Shown: piece after piece, positions 34,915-46,372 of the stretch
Position numbering within the stretch: the stretch's first letter is position 1
Layout: each line of letters starts with the position of its first letter
The notes under the pieces: model-generated
The model's database searches: none
What the model was told of the DNA's origin: nothing
Seen by the model: only the letters and a program-made list of their open reading frames with translations
Made by a program: the position numbers and the translations under genes
Assembly: GCF_024763615.1 (NCBI RefSeq)
Contig: NC_077222.1
Coordinates: 69,502,001 to 69,566,000 of the forward strand
DNA length: 64,000 nucleotides
DNA from: Phlebotomus papatasi
Lineage: Eukaryota; Arthropoda; Insecta; Diptera; Psychodidae
Direction: 5' to 3'

Positions 34915-36165
34915 TCCCGCTTTTTTCAACTTGTCACCGCTCTGAAACTTAAACGATATATATAAATTTCCGGTTTTCGGTGACCCCAAAAAAAACGACA
35001 ATCTTCAGATGTTTCCTTTCTTTCTCCCATCCCCCCGCCGACTATCTTCTCCAAATCCAAAACCCATATGTTTTGGTATACCTGAAAAAGCGAACCTTTC
35101 GTTATTGTTACGTTTGACCGGAAAAATCGCCATCTTGAATTATAGAAGGCCACAGGTCAACCACTCTACACAGCTCAATTTTCACTCGATTCGCTCAAAT
35201 TTGGATTTGTTGAAGGGTATTAATTGTATCGGGTTCAATCGGTAATCAATCGGTAAAGTATCAAAAATAGTTTCATTTTTGAAAATATTGATATTGCTCA
35301 ATGGGTAGAGATATCGACTTCCGGTCTTAGGCGAAATAATAGTTCTCGACGTTATCTATAGAAGGTACTTTTATCTTTCTCATTTCTACTCCTCTGTATC
35401 TTACTCCATCCTTCTTCAATCTCTAAAAAGAACATGTTTTTTTTTATTTTTCTCAAAATTAACTCCTACGGTTTCGCTTATTTTTGGATATGTTTCGGAG
35501 ATAACTATTAAAAATGTCAAATGCTATCCACTCAATAAGACTCAATTTGCACTTAATTTGCTCAAATTTGGATTTTTTTAAAGGTCTTGAAATTTCTCTG
35601 AATCCTTCCTGAAATCCTTTGGAACGAAAGGTATTTTAATTAAAGATAAATTCTACTTAAATGAACGTATATGCATTTAAGGGGTTTAAGGTAATGGCTC
35701 TGTAGTCGGCCGGTTCCTCAACTCGGCCAGTGGGGTTATTTATTCAGCTTAGTTAAATGTCCTATAATATGGTCTATCCAGTCTAATATTATAAGATCTA
35801 TTACATCATACATAATGTAAACCTGTGAAAATTTCATAGAAATTGACTATAAAACGTTAAAAAAATGGTTAAATAATTCCACTGCGTTAATTGAGGAACC
35901 AGTCGGCTACAGGGCCTTTACTTTACTTGTTTTCATCTTTCAACAAACAAAAGCTCATTTAAATTAAGCAATATTAAAAAATCAATTAACAGTAGTTTAA
36001 CGATTCAGTTTACTGATTGGAACAACTTTACCATTTTGGACTAATTTCCTTACAATTTATTAACGAGTTTAAACCTACTATGGGTTCAAAAATATACTAA
36101 AAGATACTTCACAAAGAGCACTTTCTCGTGAGTTCGAGCATTCGGCAAAGCTTGGACGCTTTTCC
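34915..36165 (-). repeat. large dispersed repeat, copy C (inverted, interrupted)
   Basis: Same family as 13585-14615, in reverse: the left part has the inverse of 'accgttt' and 'accggaagtc', 'tcgccatcttgaatta' at about 35128, 'ggtcaacc', and 'cgggttcaatcgg'. The right end, 36120-36160, is the inverse of the terminal GAGTTCGAGCA and AAAGC-TGGACGCTTT phrases. A MITE is nested at 35687-35929. Confidence 0.6.
35687..35929. mobile_element. nested MITE, relative of the 2.67-kb element
   Basis: The left arm AAGGTAATGGCTCTGTAGTC plus GGCCGGTTCCTCAA pairs with the right arm TTGAGGAACCAGTCGGCTAC plus AGGGCC. The arrangement is the same as 2668-2908 (GTCGACCGGTTCCTC-type arms) with diverged sequence. 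Confidence 0.7.
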
Positions 36166-39042
36166 ATCTCACTCTAAATTACTGACCATTTTTTGAGAAA
36201 TAATCACTTTAATTTTTTTCTTTGGACTTTTAACTAATCATAAGTCAATACAGATCTTTTTTTTTCAAGAACTGTTAAATAATGCTGAACTTGATTACTA
36301 AATATTAAAATTTTTCAATAAGATATTCAATTTGGTCAATAAAACAATAATTTTGGTCACAATATAACCTAATTTTTACAATAATAGGTCTAAAATATCG
36401 TTTTTGAGATTCGTAATACAACTTTATATTCCTTTTTCTTAAAGTTCCATAAAAATTTAACTATGTTTAAAGTTCTAAACTGAACACTGCTTATTTATCG
36501 TCAAAAAACTTTTGTAATCGAATTTTGAGTCTAAAAAAAAGTTATAAATGAAAACTGCAAAGCACTAAAACAAACATATAATTAAGGATCTTTCAAGTTT
36601 CTCCGAAATGAACGATAAAACGGATAAAACTTTTAAATGAATCAATTTAGGGATCTTTTCAAAAAAATTCAATAAAATCTTTTTGATGTATAACACCTAA
36701 AAAAAATAAATTTGCAAAAAAGAGTCTTCTGAGAAAAATAAGCTCTGAGTCCGAATGCTCACAGCCAAAGTTTCCTTAAAGCGATCCCCTAATTAGGAGC
36801 CCAAAACTGAACTGCTTTTCGCGACTTTTTTCGAGAAGGAAATGACCAATCTTCATGAAATTTTTAATATAAATTAATACATATTTAAAATATTTAAATG
36901 ATTTTGTTTTTGAGAAAAATATTTACAAAATAATGAGCAATTTACTGGAGCACCGCATCGCAACACACCCTAATTGGCGGGAAATCTGCAGCTCGTAATT
37001 CTTATCTCAGAAAAATTAACTAAATTTTTTTTTAAGTCTCATGACTAAACTAAGAAAACTCGAAGAAAATCGTGAAATTAGAAATTTTTCAGTTTCTTTT
37101 TTTTAAGAGATGCAATTTTTTGGACCAAACTTTGACTTTAGCATGTTGTATAAGTTTGAAAAATAAGTTTAGAACAATTCTTTTAATTCAAATAATCCTT
37201 CATTTTTAATCGGTCAATAACTTTTTTTTCATTTTTTTCGCTAATCTGAAGAAAAACACTTAAGTACTTTTGAAAATCCAAAATTGATCTATTGAATTTT
37301 TGAATTATTTATCGTGTTATCAATATATGATAAATGAAACCATAGTTTAAAAAAAAAGCAATTTATGAAGAATTGTATTGATCTTTTGAAATCTTTTTAG
37401 GATCATTTATCATCTTTTCAAAATATAATTTCAAAGAATAAAAAAAATTCCGTTTTTTACCAAGTGAAATATGTCAATACATCTAATTTAAGCCATATAG
37501 ATCCCGCAGATATTTATACAATTCACCTCAAAAATACTTGATCTTAACAGCTTTCACAGAGATAATTTTTCAAAGTCAAAGCTACTAGGCTTTTTTAGCA
37601 CTGTGTATTCTAATCTTCCAGTTGGCATTCCATCGACCTCTTCTCCGTGCAAAATTATTGATCTCCAATGCAAAATTGGCCTAATGATGAATGACTAATG
37701 GTGCAAAAATTGACACTCAAACACCGCAATTCAATGATCTTGTTCTCCTGGGTGTACGCACAAATGCTAAAATGCCATACATTACAATTTTTTTTTCTCT
37801 TAAAAGTAACCCACCTGGATTACTTTATAGGTGGTGATGATATGAAATAAAAAAAAAACACGCACACCTTTTTAGATCGAAAAAGCAAAAACGCCATGTA
37901 TGCAAAATTTGCGTGAGTTTGCACAATCCTCTGGTAATTAAAATAGACGTGTCGACGAGTATCTTCTCTCCATATAGTTTAATTTTTTTTTTCTCGAAAA
38001 AATTTCACATTTTGGTATAGATAGTAGAATGTACAGAAATGAGTGAATCTAATACTAAGTTGATTCACTTTTATGGATATTCCATAAAACTTTTCTTTTA
38101 GTTCATTTTCTCTCCTTTGGTGCATTTTCTTGAGAAATGATTTTATTATTTGCATTTCTGTGCACGACCTTAAAAATAAGCAAGTTATAAAATGCTTTAG
38201 AGGCTTTAGCGCATCATCGCAATCGTCTTCTCTGATCAAGTTGCGATTCAAGGCAGATTAGAAAGTTTAATTACATCCAACCATCACTGAAAGGTGCACT
38301 CAATTGACCACCAACATTACGATCATCGGAGTTCAAATACACCTCATTCATTAAATCATGGTCAATTGGACTTTCTGGCCATGTTAAAAGAGAAGCTCTT
38401 TTTGCTCTAAGCAAAGATTATTAAGAAAGCAGCTATATAGTTTTCTAGTAAGGAGCAACTATATAGTTTATGCTATATCTCACAAGAGATCTTGCTCGTA
38501 TATAGCTTCCAGAGCTTTCACCCTTTGGTGATTTGATCAGTAAATTGTTAGGTAACGTCTCATTTTTGTCTCTCAAACGGTGAAGACAGGTAGAACATTT
38601 CATATATGATTGTAAACATGTTCCACCTGAAAATTGCACGATATTGAGAGAGAGAGAAAGAGATTGAAGTATTAATTTCTGAAATTGATTCACCTCAATA
38701 GATGAGGAAATTTCATCGTTTTCTACACCATATCTTTCGTATCTTTTCTCAATTCCATTTAAAATTCTGCACACAACTTCCATAATAGCAGCCCACGAGA
38801 CAAGTATAATAGTAGTTTGGAGATACTAAAATTGTATAATTAATTTCACCACCTGCTATTAACTGTAAAATTCACCTTTACTATCTCATAAATATAATAG
38901 ACTCCACAAATCACTCTAAGAACGACACAGGTTAATCACTCATTTTCAGTTACAGATGAAACTTAATACTTTTAATTGGAAATCAAACACTAACCCAGGA
39001 AGATTTATGTGAATGCTAGGAATAATTTTTTTTCAGACTCAC
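36166..39042. other. 2.9-kb non-coding stretch
   Basis: AT-rich, with minus-strand ORFs of 90 and 112 codons (37979-38251, 38445-38783) that show no domain, repeat or codon pattern I recognise. Confidence 0.4.
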
Positions 39043-39061
39043 CCTTATTTTCTGCAGACAT
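39043..39061 (-). CDS. candidate distal first coding exon of the aquaporin gene
   Basis: On the minus strand, an ATG in insect-like context (AAGAAAATG) is followed by codons for MSAENK and one G, then a perfect donor GTGAGT (39037-39042). The 19-nt piece ends in phase 1. If spliced to the AG immediately before GA-ATG at 19544, the frame continues straight into the aquaporin exon (MSAENKG-MKQIVGVSD). A TCAGT initiator-like motif lies about 15 nt upstream. The intron would be about 19.5 kb. Only phase compatibility and motif quality support this; an RNA read spanning the junction would be needed. Confidence 0.35.
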
Positions 39062-40224
39062 TTTCTTGCAATACTGATCCTTGGAGTCCTTTCACTCAAT
39101 TTTATTTTCGATGAAAAATATTATTTGGCGAAAACCACACTGGATTTTTTTCCCAAGAGACGTACAATGTAGGTGCACGAAAATAAAAGAAACAGAAAGA
39201 TATCTAATCAATTTACGTTGTTTGTTGCTTTTTGTAAAAGAAATTCTATAAACTACTTCAGTCAATTTGTCTTCAATATCGTCCCTAAAATGCGATAACC
39301 ATTGACTTATTAATGGAAAAACTAAGTAATTTTATTTCTTGCACCAGAAAGTAAGAAACCACAAGAAAGAACTTGACCCCAATAAAATATGCTATTTTCA
39401 CTTTTTTCTCTTTGGACAAAAAAAAAAGTTATACAAAAGGTATCTCTCTCACAAAAGACGACACGAAAATTTAATCATGTGAATAGTGTAAGAATTAAAG
39501 CGTGTTTCTCTTCTTTAATCAACAAAAAAAAAACAACAGAACAGACTCACAAAATATTTTATCAGCTTGTGTAAAAAATAAATATTGTAAATTGTTCCGA
39601 AAGAGAATAAGAGATATTTTTAGTATCTTATTATTGCAATGAACAAAAAAATGTTTCGCACTTTTATTTTCAATTACAAAATAATAGGAGTATGTTCTTC
39701 AGCCTCTTAAATTATTTCTTTCTCATCTCTTTACAAAAGGCAATTATCATTTCTGTCATTTCTGCATAGTAAAAGCTCATTGATCTTAAATTTAATACAC
39801 TCTGTGCCAATGTTTCATCATGGTTCATAGCAATTTTGAATAACACACAATTTCACAATAAGACCTTTCTTCAAAATAGAATTTACAACGGATTTTTAAT
39901 ACTTTCTCAAATCACAATTCTCATTTAGTAGTGAGATCAACTTCTTGTGAAAGACATTCTAAAAACACCACAAATCACTCTCTTTTATAATGTGCTTTTA
40001 TTTACCGCGATTTTTCATTTTTATTTTTAGTTAAACTTTTATTTTTGATCTTTGAAGATTTCTTTAAAAAAGCTTTTCACTTATGTAATCCTGACTGTTT
40101 TAATTACCGTTTCAGAAAATTAAAAACAAAACTTTTAATTGTGCCTCAATGGCCAATTATGAAGCAATACAGTTGACAATTTTCCCAATATTCCTCTTTT
40201 GCACTAGAACAGAAGCCTGTTGAT
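39062..40224. other. non-coding stretch upstream of the candidate exon
   Basis: AT-rich; nothing recognised apart from possible promoter sequence next to 39061. Confidence 0.4.
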
Positions 40225-40682
40225 ACCACTTTGGTGGATGTTAGATTTAAACTTCTATATGCGCCTAACACCGAAGAGAAGAAATGCTTAACAGCAAGGC
40301 GTGGATACCGTTTGGTAGTCGTGAACGGAATGACAGAAAGCGGTGTAGAGCCAGTCCAAATATACCTCCAACATCATTTTAAGTTATTTCTCACTGTGCC
40401 GCCGACTGAAGCGCGAGTCGAGCATCGCGAGCAGCCGCTGGCAAAAACCGCGGAGGTGCTCAGTGGTGGAAAAACGGAATAGATGAGGCTCGCGTCACAG
40501 GACTTCGTAGCACAGGTTGATCTCATCAGAAAGTTTCAGTTGAAGGAAATGGGGTGCGATAACGCACAATTAACTGATATTAATCGACAAAAAGAAAATC
40601 TCTCACGGGGCTCGTGCCACCTTAATTGGTGTCTTCTTCCATTGTTTCTCCCTCTATTCGAACAAAAACTAATGAGGATGTG
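40225..40682. promoter_or_regulatory. GC-rich island, possible promoter (function unproven)
   Basis: This segment is much richer in G, C and CpG than anything nearby, densest at 40395-40470. On the minus strand it holds a TCAGTCGG motif (A at 40407) that fits the arthropod initiator, about 1.35 kb upstream of the candidate aquaporin first exon. On the plus strand it reads as two abutting ORFs (40231-40482, 83 codons; 40483-40683, 66 codons) with no recognised family. It could be a promoter with a 5' leader, a small unrecognised gene, or a foreign GC-rich insertion. Confidence 0.3.
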
Positions 40683-41202
40683 ATTTCAATGAATGCAGAC
40701 ACAGATATTGTAATCAAATTGGGAAGATGACGTCGGTATATCAGATTTAAAATGATCAAGAATCATGAATGAAACATTGTTAGAGTGGTTAGAGTACTAT
40801 CACCCCTTTCCGCCACTTTCGAGCATACTTTTCTGCCACTTACTAAATATTTTGCACAAATGTGAATTTTTATTAAACAAGGAAGATTTATTGTATTTAA
40901 TGCTTAAAAAGATAACTAAACGGTATTAGGGATGTAATCTTTTTTGAGTATTTACAAATTCGATCAATAAAAGAAAACTGAAAAATAAGTCTTGAGTCTT
41001 GCACATCATTTAGATCAAGAAAATCTCTTGTAATCGAAGTTTATACCCTGTCTTTCTTAAACCTTTTACATACTTCTATCCCACTTTTTGCACTGTAATT
41101 TTATTAAGCAGCTTGTATTAATTAGAGGATTGAATTTAACTTACGTTCTTAAAATTAGTAAATTTGAACTGAAATAATAGTAATTTTACTGCTTAAGCTT
41201 AT

Positions 41203-41711
41203 AGGGTAGAGTAGGCCCTTTTCGCCATTTTAAGGTTTGATACCCTTGTAATTCTCACAATTTTTGTCGAAATAAAATGAAATTTTTTGTACAAATGCTT
41301 TGAAGCCTTGTCTCTCTATTGAACCAGGAGACTTCCCGGGAATTTTTGGGCATCCAGTTGAAAAAATACATTTCCTGCAGCAATGCATTCAGTACTTTTC
41401 GCCACTTTGTAAACACTTTTTCGCCATAGTGTAAGAACTTTTTCGTCACTTGTTTTTAATTGAATTTTAAGAAACAGCAGCTGTCGGAAACTCCCAAAAT
41501 ACACGGTACAGTACTTTTTTTATATAACACCGATACTAGACAATTATTAGAGTATTTCAAATTATTTTTTGCACATTTTTTATTTGGAACAAAAAATCAA
41601 TCGAAAATCACGTCTGTTTCGACTATATCCGCAAGGTGCGCCACTTGTAAAATGCTTGGAAAAAATGAGTGGCGAAAAGTATTTACACTGCCGGAAAAAG
41701 TAAGCCCTATT
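41203..41711. repeat. degenerate TIR element with TTTTCGCCACTT repeats
   Basis: The left TAGGGTAGAGTAGGCCCTTT plus TCGCCA and the inverse TAGGGCTTACTTTTTCCGGC plus ...TTTTCGCCAC at the right suggest decayed terminal repeats. TTTCGCCACTT-like phrases recur at 40827, 41220, 41396-41425, 41450 and (inverted) 41665. The boundaries are approximate. Confidence 0.45.
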
Positions 41712-42055
41712 TCACAACACCCGAATTTCATTAATTCATTTTTTAAAAAACATTATTAAAAATGATATTACTACAAAGTTTAGTTAAGAAGAGATTGAGT
41801 TTCAGTGAAAAATATCACATACTGTACAGCAAAAACATAAAATTATGCAAGACAGTTTCTCTTAGCGTTGACAAGTTTCTTAAGAACTCCATATTTTTTT
41901 GATAATTGTTCACCTTGTCGAGAATTTCTTTTAATAACTCGCAAATAATCTAGTCGGTAAAGAGCCTGATATGGTTTCTTGATGCGTTAGACTAGAGATC
42001 ATGAAATAATACTCATTTCGCGAACTACTGTATTTAAAAGAGAACAAGTATAAAT

Positions 42056-42490
42056 ATTACTTACTTAACAGATACTACAACTGCTGATTTTGGCCTAACT
42101 CAGGAGTTAGAACCTGTCCCATTGAGCTCCTGTTATGTGACATTGTTCTGCATCCCTTATAGTTGGCGTTCGTCTACGTCGTCAATCCATCGAAGACTAG
42201 GTGGGCCGCGTCTCTTCAAAGCATAGAGACTTTCCAGACTAGGTTGCCCTCATCCTTGAAATTCAGATGAGCAAAACAAAGGAGCGTATTAAAGCGTATT
42301 TGCTTAGTAATTGTTCCCTTTCGGTAACGATCATACATCTTATGGCTGTATTTCCCAAATTTTTGATAACGTGACCAAAAGTTCTCAATTCTGTTTGTTG
42401 AGTTATAATCTGACGTGAAGGCCTGTCAGATTATAACCCTATGCATTAGGAGGTTTGTCTTTATGCTCAAGATTCTGGATCGAAACATTT
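42056..42490 (-). mobile_element. decayed copy of the 31.2-kb retrotransposon
   Basis: Read on the minus strand it follows the 31.2-kb element block by block: CCAGAATCTTGAGCATAAAGAC, CAACAAACAGAATTG, AAGCAAATACGC, AAGGATGAGG, CTGGAAAGTCT, then GAAGAGACGCGG and CGATGGATTGACGACGTAGA (RRGPPSLRWIDDVDE), ending near GTTAAGTAAGTAA. Several stops, indels and a lost middle show an old, dead copy. Confidence 0.8.
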
Positions 42491-44746
42491 TAACACTAAA
42501 CCTACCGACCGTATTTGCTCGTTTTTCCTAGCGCGCTCGATCAAATGATAGATATTCAACACATTTTTCATGAAAAAGGAAAAAAATAAAATTTAAACAC
42601 TGAAATATATATTTCACGCGTTTCTTTAAGAAATTGATAAGGTTTAATAGTGACATTATACCGTTTAAATATGTATTAATTTTAAAAGGTCTTAAACCGG
42701 TCAATTTGACCGGTCTTGGTAAGATATTATTGTTAATAGAAAACAATAAGCTGTTCACAATCTTCAACTTCTAATCTCCCATCGGAAACTCTGTTTTACA
42801 GATCCTATCTCTATTTTATAAAGTTTTTCAGTAATGGAATAGGCCCTTCAGGGCTAATATTCTATTTACGATTTAGTAAAAAAAATTGCAAAATATTATC
42901 TTTTTCCGAGACGGTTTAAGATTCAAAATTGATAATTTAGTGAAAGTCGCAAGGCAAGGAACAAGCGATAAAGGGTGAGTCAACTCTATATTTAAATTAC
43001 AATTATCAAGAGATTTAGAATAAAAAATTGCAATTTTATCGCCAAATTTAATGACCCACAGACAATTACTTTTACTCCGTTAATTTCTTCAGGAACTAAT
43101 ATTTTGATTTTAATTAGCATAATTTTGATACCAACCGTTGCACAGCTAAAAATGAAAATCAAAACACACATAAAAAATGCAAAAATGCCAATCACTATTT
43201 CACCAGTAAATATTTCTTCTGTAGAGTTATTTTTATCAAAAAAAAGGGGACTCTTCAGCATAAAACACTACACCAAAAACCCCAGAAAATTGTTGATACC
43301 GTGTATAGAAAAAAAAGTTGCGTGCAATCTGTATCGTGCTATTGATAAAACTCTTTAGAAAATTATATGAATTGTAGGAGTATTTTTTTGTGCTTCGCTG
43401 TCTCTGTGACAAAAATATCGAGGTACAATCGACTTATTTCTTACATAAATTGTGGTAATATAACCGGGGTGGAATCCCACTAATATAAATTTACCTCGTC
43501 TCTTCACATTTCGCTAGAAAAGTGAAAATTTCATTGATTTCACGAAGCACTCTCATGATAAATTCTTTTTGTTTGAAGATCATCTCTCTAACAACCTAAT
43601 GTCTAATATTTATTCAAACAGTAACAAATCTCATTTCAATTAATTCGTTGGAAAATGCGCAGATTAAAAAAGAAGATTTTAAACAAAGAGAAATTATATA
43701 AAATTGTCTGTTAAATGCAAATATTTCGTGAAAAATTAAGAAACGTAATCTCAAGACAATCTTCTCTGGACAAGCGAGACACAATTCAATGTCATTGGGG
43801 ACTTTCCACATTTATACTGTGTCTGTCTTTTTTTCTGCTGCTGGGTGTTCTTTCCACCTTCTTCTGACTCTTTTTCCGTCACTCTGACGATATTTGGCAA
43901 TATTCATCAATTTTCAATTTTAACTTACACAGAAAACTACGACACAAAACATTAAGGAAATCGTAAAAATCATCTTAATAAAGAAATAATTGTAAAGAAA
44001 CATTAATACACGAAGATGCTAAAACGTGCAAATATGTGAAAATTAATTTAATCAGTTCAGTGAACGTAATGGAAAATACGACTGACTCGATAATTAGCTT
44101 CAAGAATGGCAAAAACTCTATCCCTCTCTGCTAGTTATCCCACAAAGGAATTCAGAAACGTTTTTGCCCACATACGCCCCATACCGTACTCACTTTCCTG
44201 TATTAGGCCGAAAGCGTTAGAAGATTGATTAGTATTTCGGTGTCACTGATAGTTGAAAGAATCTTTTGACGAATTCTTTTAATTGTTGGAGTTTGTTGAT
44301 ATGTGTGAAATCATTAGTGACCGCAGACAAGAAATACTGATAAGCTTACTGTTCCAAAGGCAGCCAAAAACAATCCAGAAAAAAATAGATAAAAAATAAA
44401 AATAGAATTCTCTCAATTGCATCCACACGCGCAATAATTTTATAATTGAAGAGGAGGTTAAAACCATGTGAATTAAATCAACGTAATAATACCACGTGCT
44501 TTTTATAACTCGAATTAAAAGCGAACACGATATGTACATGCTATCGGTTTTGGGTAAGCCATATCGTATGGTATGGCTTTTTGATGAGTGCAAAATTGAA
44601 TTCGATCAGTAAAAAATCTAATTGGATTAATACTTGATGTCGAATTTTCAAACCAGTTATATCATTATGGGAATTTTAGGCAAAAGAAAATTATATAGAA
44701 TTCCCTGTCCTACAAAAAGGGTAGCCTACAACCATCTTAGTACCTA
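42491..44746. other. 2.3-kb non-coding stretch
   Basis: A minus ORF at 42992-43261 has a hydrophobic run (EIVIGIFAFFMCVLIFIFSC) but no homology I recognise, and an overlapping plus ORF is equally long. Another minus ORF at 44279-44593 (104 codons) is also unrecognised. Both are probably chance in T-rich DNA. Confidence 0.35.
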
Positions 44747-44970
44747 GGGGAGAGTACTCTCCCTTCGAACGTTCATATCTTCGAATAATGTGAATTTATT
44801 TTATGTTTCTTAAAAGACTTACACATAATTATGATATAATCGATATAATTATCAATAATTGATAATAAGCTAGCTAATATTTAATAGAAATGTTTAAGTC
44901 TCTTAGGAAAACTTAAAGAAAATTCACATTATTCGAAGACATGAACATTCGAAGGGAGAGTACTTTCCCC
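44747..44970. mobile_element. 224-bp palindromic MITE, intact copy of the 7.4-kb family
   Basis: The arms GGGGAGAGTACTCTCCCTTC plus GAACG and CTTCGAATAATGTGAATT pair with the right arm ending in GGGAGAGTACTTTCCCC. It serves as the empty-site reference for the split copy at 7447-8718. Confidence 0.85.
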
Positions 44971-45402
44971 AATATAGGAAATATATTCTATTTGGAGCAA
45001 CAGGATTTTTCAGGTCATCAAAGATATGCTCTTAACTGATTTAAAGGATATTATACTCCTTACAACAATTGCATTATACTTTAAAAAAAAAAAACAAGGT
45101 TCATTTTAAACCCTTCGCGATTCTTGCGAGTGATAAACAATTATTCACTTATCATTTTGAAACCATTAAATTTTGCTGCTTTCGAGATTACCAAGATTCC
45201 TAGACAGGCAGAAGTTTTTCTTTTCCAAAAGACTTTTGAAAGCAAATTCGACAAATAAACCGGATCTTCTTTCTCGAAAAACATTCTAAATTGAGGTGTT
45301 TTCTTTACCATATACAGACAAAATGATTCTATTCTCTAAAAGGGGATCACTATAAAGAAGCCATTGTTTCCTTGGTTGTAATCCTGCTTATTGACGCCTA
45401 AT

Positions 45403-45580
45403 GCCCTAGACATACTTATGACTTAAGCCAACAGACGGCTTAAAGTAATTATAATCAAAATAATGATTTGACTAAATTCCCATCAGTTTCCCACTAACTA
45501 AGCCGTTTCTGGGCTTAAGCCGACAGACGGGTTTGTCACTAATGGAAATGCAATCTCGGCTAAAATCGCAAATGTAGGGC
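45403..45580. mobile_element. MITE, GCCCTAGACA / AAGCCGACAGACGG family, copy 1
   Basis: The left end GCCCTAGACATACTTATGAC plus TTAAGCC and the inverted right end GCCCTACATTTGCGATTTTA. GACTTAAGCC-ACAGACGGCTTA blocks occur on both sides. Same family as 47675-47804. Confidence 0.65.
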
Positions 45581-45702
45581 ACTACTCTCTTTCTCTGCAT
45601 TCTCTCCCGAAGCATACGCTTAAATGTTAATCTATTTAAAAGAGTCGAATTGAGGAAGCTTTCTCGATATATAACTGAATAGAATTCAGTTACACAGGAC
45701 AC

Positions 45703-45860
45703 TCAATGGGTCAAATGATAGAGGACTCGCTCCATGATGCAAGTGTCCTGGATTCAAACATTTAAAACAATTCTACGATTTATTTAACATTAGTACTTGA
45801 ATTATTTTTTGGAATCTTCCTAATTTTTTATTGTCCTAATCCTAGTACTTTTGTGGTACT
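45703..45860 (+). mobile_element. tRNA-like SINE, copy 2
   Basis: GATAGAGGACTCGCTCC (A-box-like) is followed by CATGATGCAAGTGTCCTGGA and TTCAAAC (B-box-like, about 45750-45759). It shares the ATGATGCAAGTGT phrase and trailing AATTCTACGATTTATTTAAC-type sequence with the copy at 5340-5520. It is diverged; the limits are approximate. Confidence 0.4.
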
Positions 45861-46055
45861 TTGAGATTAATTTTAATTACTGTTTATCTGGTGGAATATA
45901 TCGGTGCGTTTCTGATATTTTCTGATATTTGTATACACTTTTGAGAAACAATATGTTCAAAGATCGAATTGTAAATTTAAGAGACCAAACGATCAAAAAC
46001 GAATAAAAGAGAAAATGTAACAACGAAATGTGTCTAAAAATGAAATATTGGACAC

Positions 46056-46372
46056 AAAAGTTCCGGGTCCCGGTCAAAATTCCGAAAGCCAAAATCCCGA
46101 AAGCCAAAATCCCGAACGCCAAAATCCCGAAAGCCAAAATCCCGAATTCCTTAAAGTGTCATAGCTACTCCCACGATTTTACCCGCGCTTGCTGGAGGCA
46201 AAGGCAAATCTTCTGTGTCTTGGGAAATTATTCTAAACATTTTCCTCCATATAATTTCATCCCTTTCAGGATTTTGAACATTCGAGATTTTGGCTTTCGG
46301 GATTTGGCCTTTTCGAGATTTTAGCGTTTGGGATTTTGGCTTTCGGGATTTTGACTGCCACCGAAAAGTTCC
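46056..46372. mobile_element. Mutator-like MITE with 15-bp unit arrays and 9-bp duplication
   Basis: AAAAGTTCC at 46056-46064 and 46364-46372 flanks a 299-bp element. The left arm is five imperfect tandem copies of CCCGAAAGCCAAAAT (from about 46075); the right arm holds the inverse units (TTTTGGCTTTCGGGA). The interior shares 'aaatcttctgtgtcttgggaaatta' with copy 27622-27835 and has about 60 extra bp. A 9-bp duplication with TIRs suggests the Mutator superfamily. The 86- and 93-codon minus ORFs here are products of the repeats. Confidence 0.75.

Noticed and set aside
38445..38783. 112-codon minus ORF
   Set aside because: No domain, low-complexity SLSLSL stretch from a GAGA-type repeat, and no neighbouring exon signals.
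41945..42020. tRNA-like phrase TAGTCGGTAAAGAGCC
   Set aside because: Resembles a D-arm/A box, but no B box at the right distance and no cloverleaf could be closed.
42992..43261. Hydrophobic 89-codon minus ORF, possible membrane protein
   Set aside because: One hydrophobic run in T-rich DNA, an equally long overlapping plus ORF, no recognised family and no splice-bounded context.
45877..46137. 86-codon ORF with LAFGI repeats, possible repeat protein
   Set aside because: The repeats are translations of the 15-bp DNA units in the Mutator-like MITE.
46075..46145. Regular 15-bp direct repeats resembling a CRISPR array
   Set aside because: Units are directly adjacent without spacers and form one arm of a TIR element with an inverted array on the other side.
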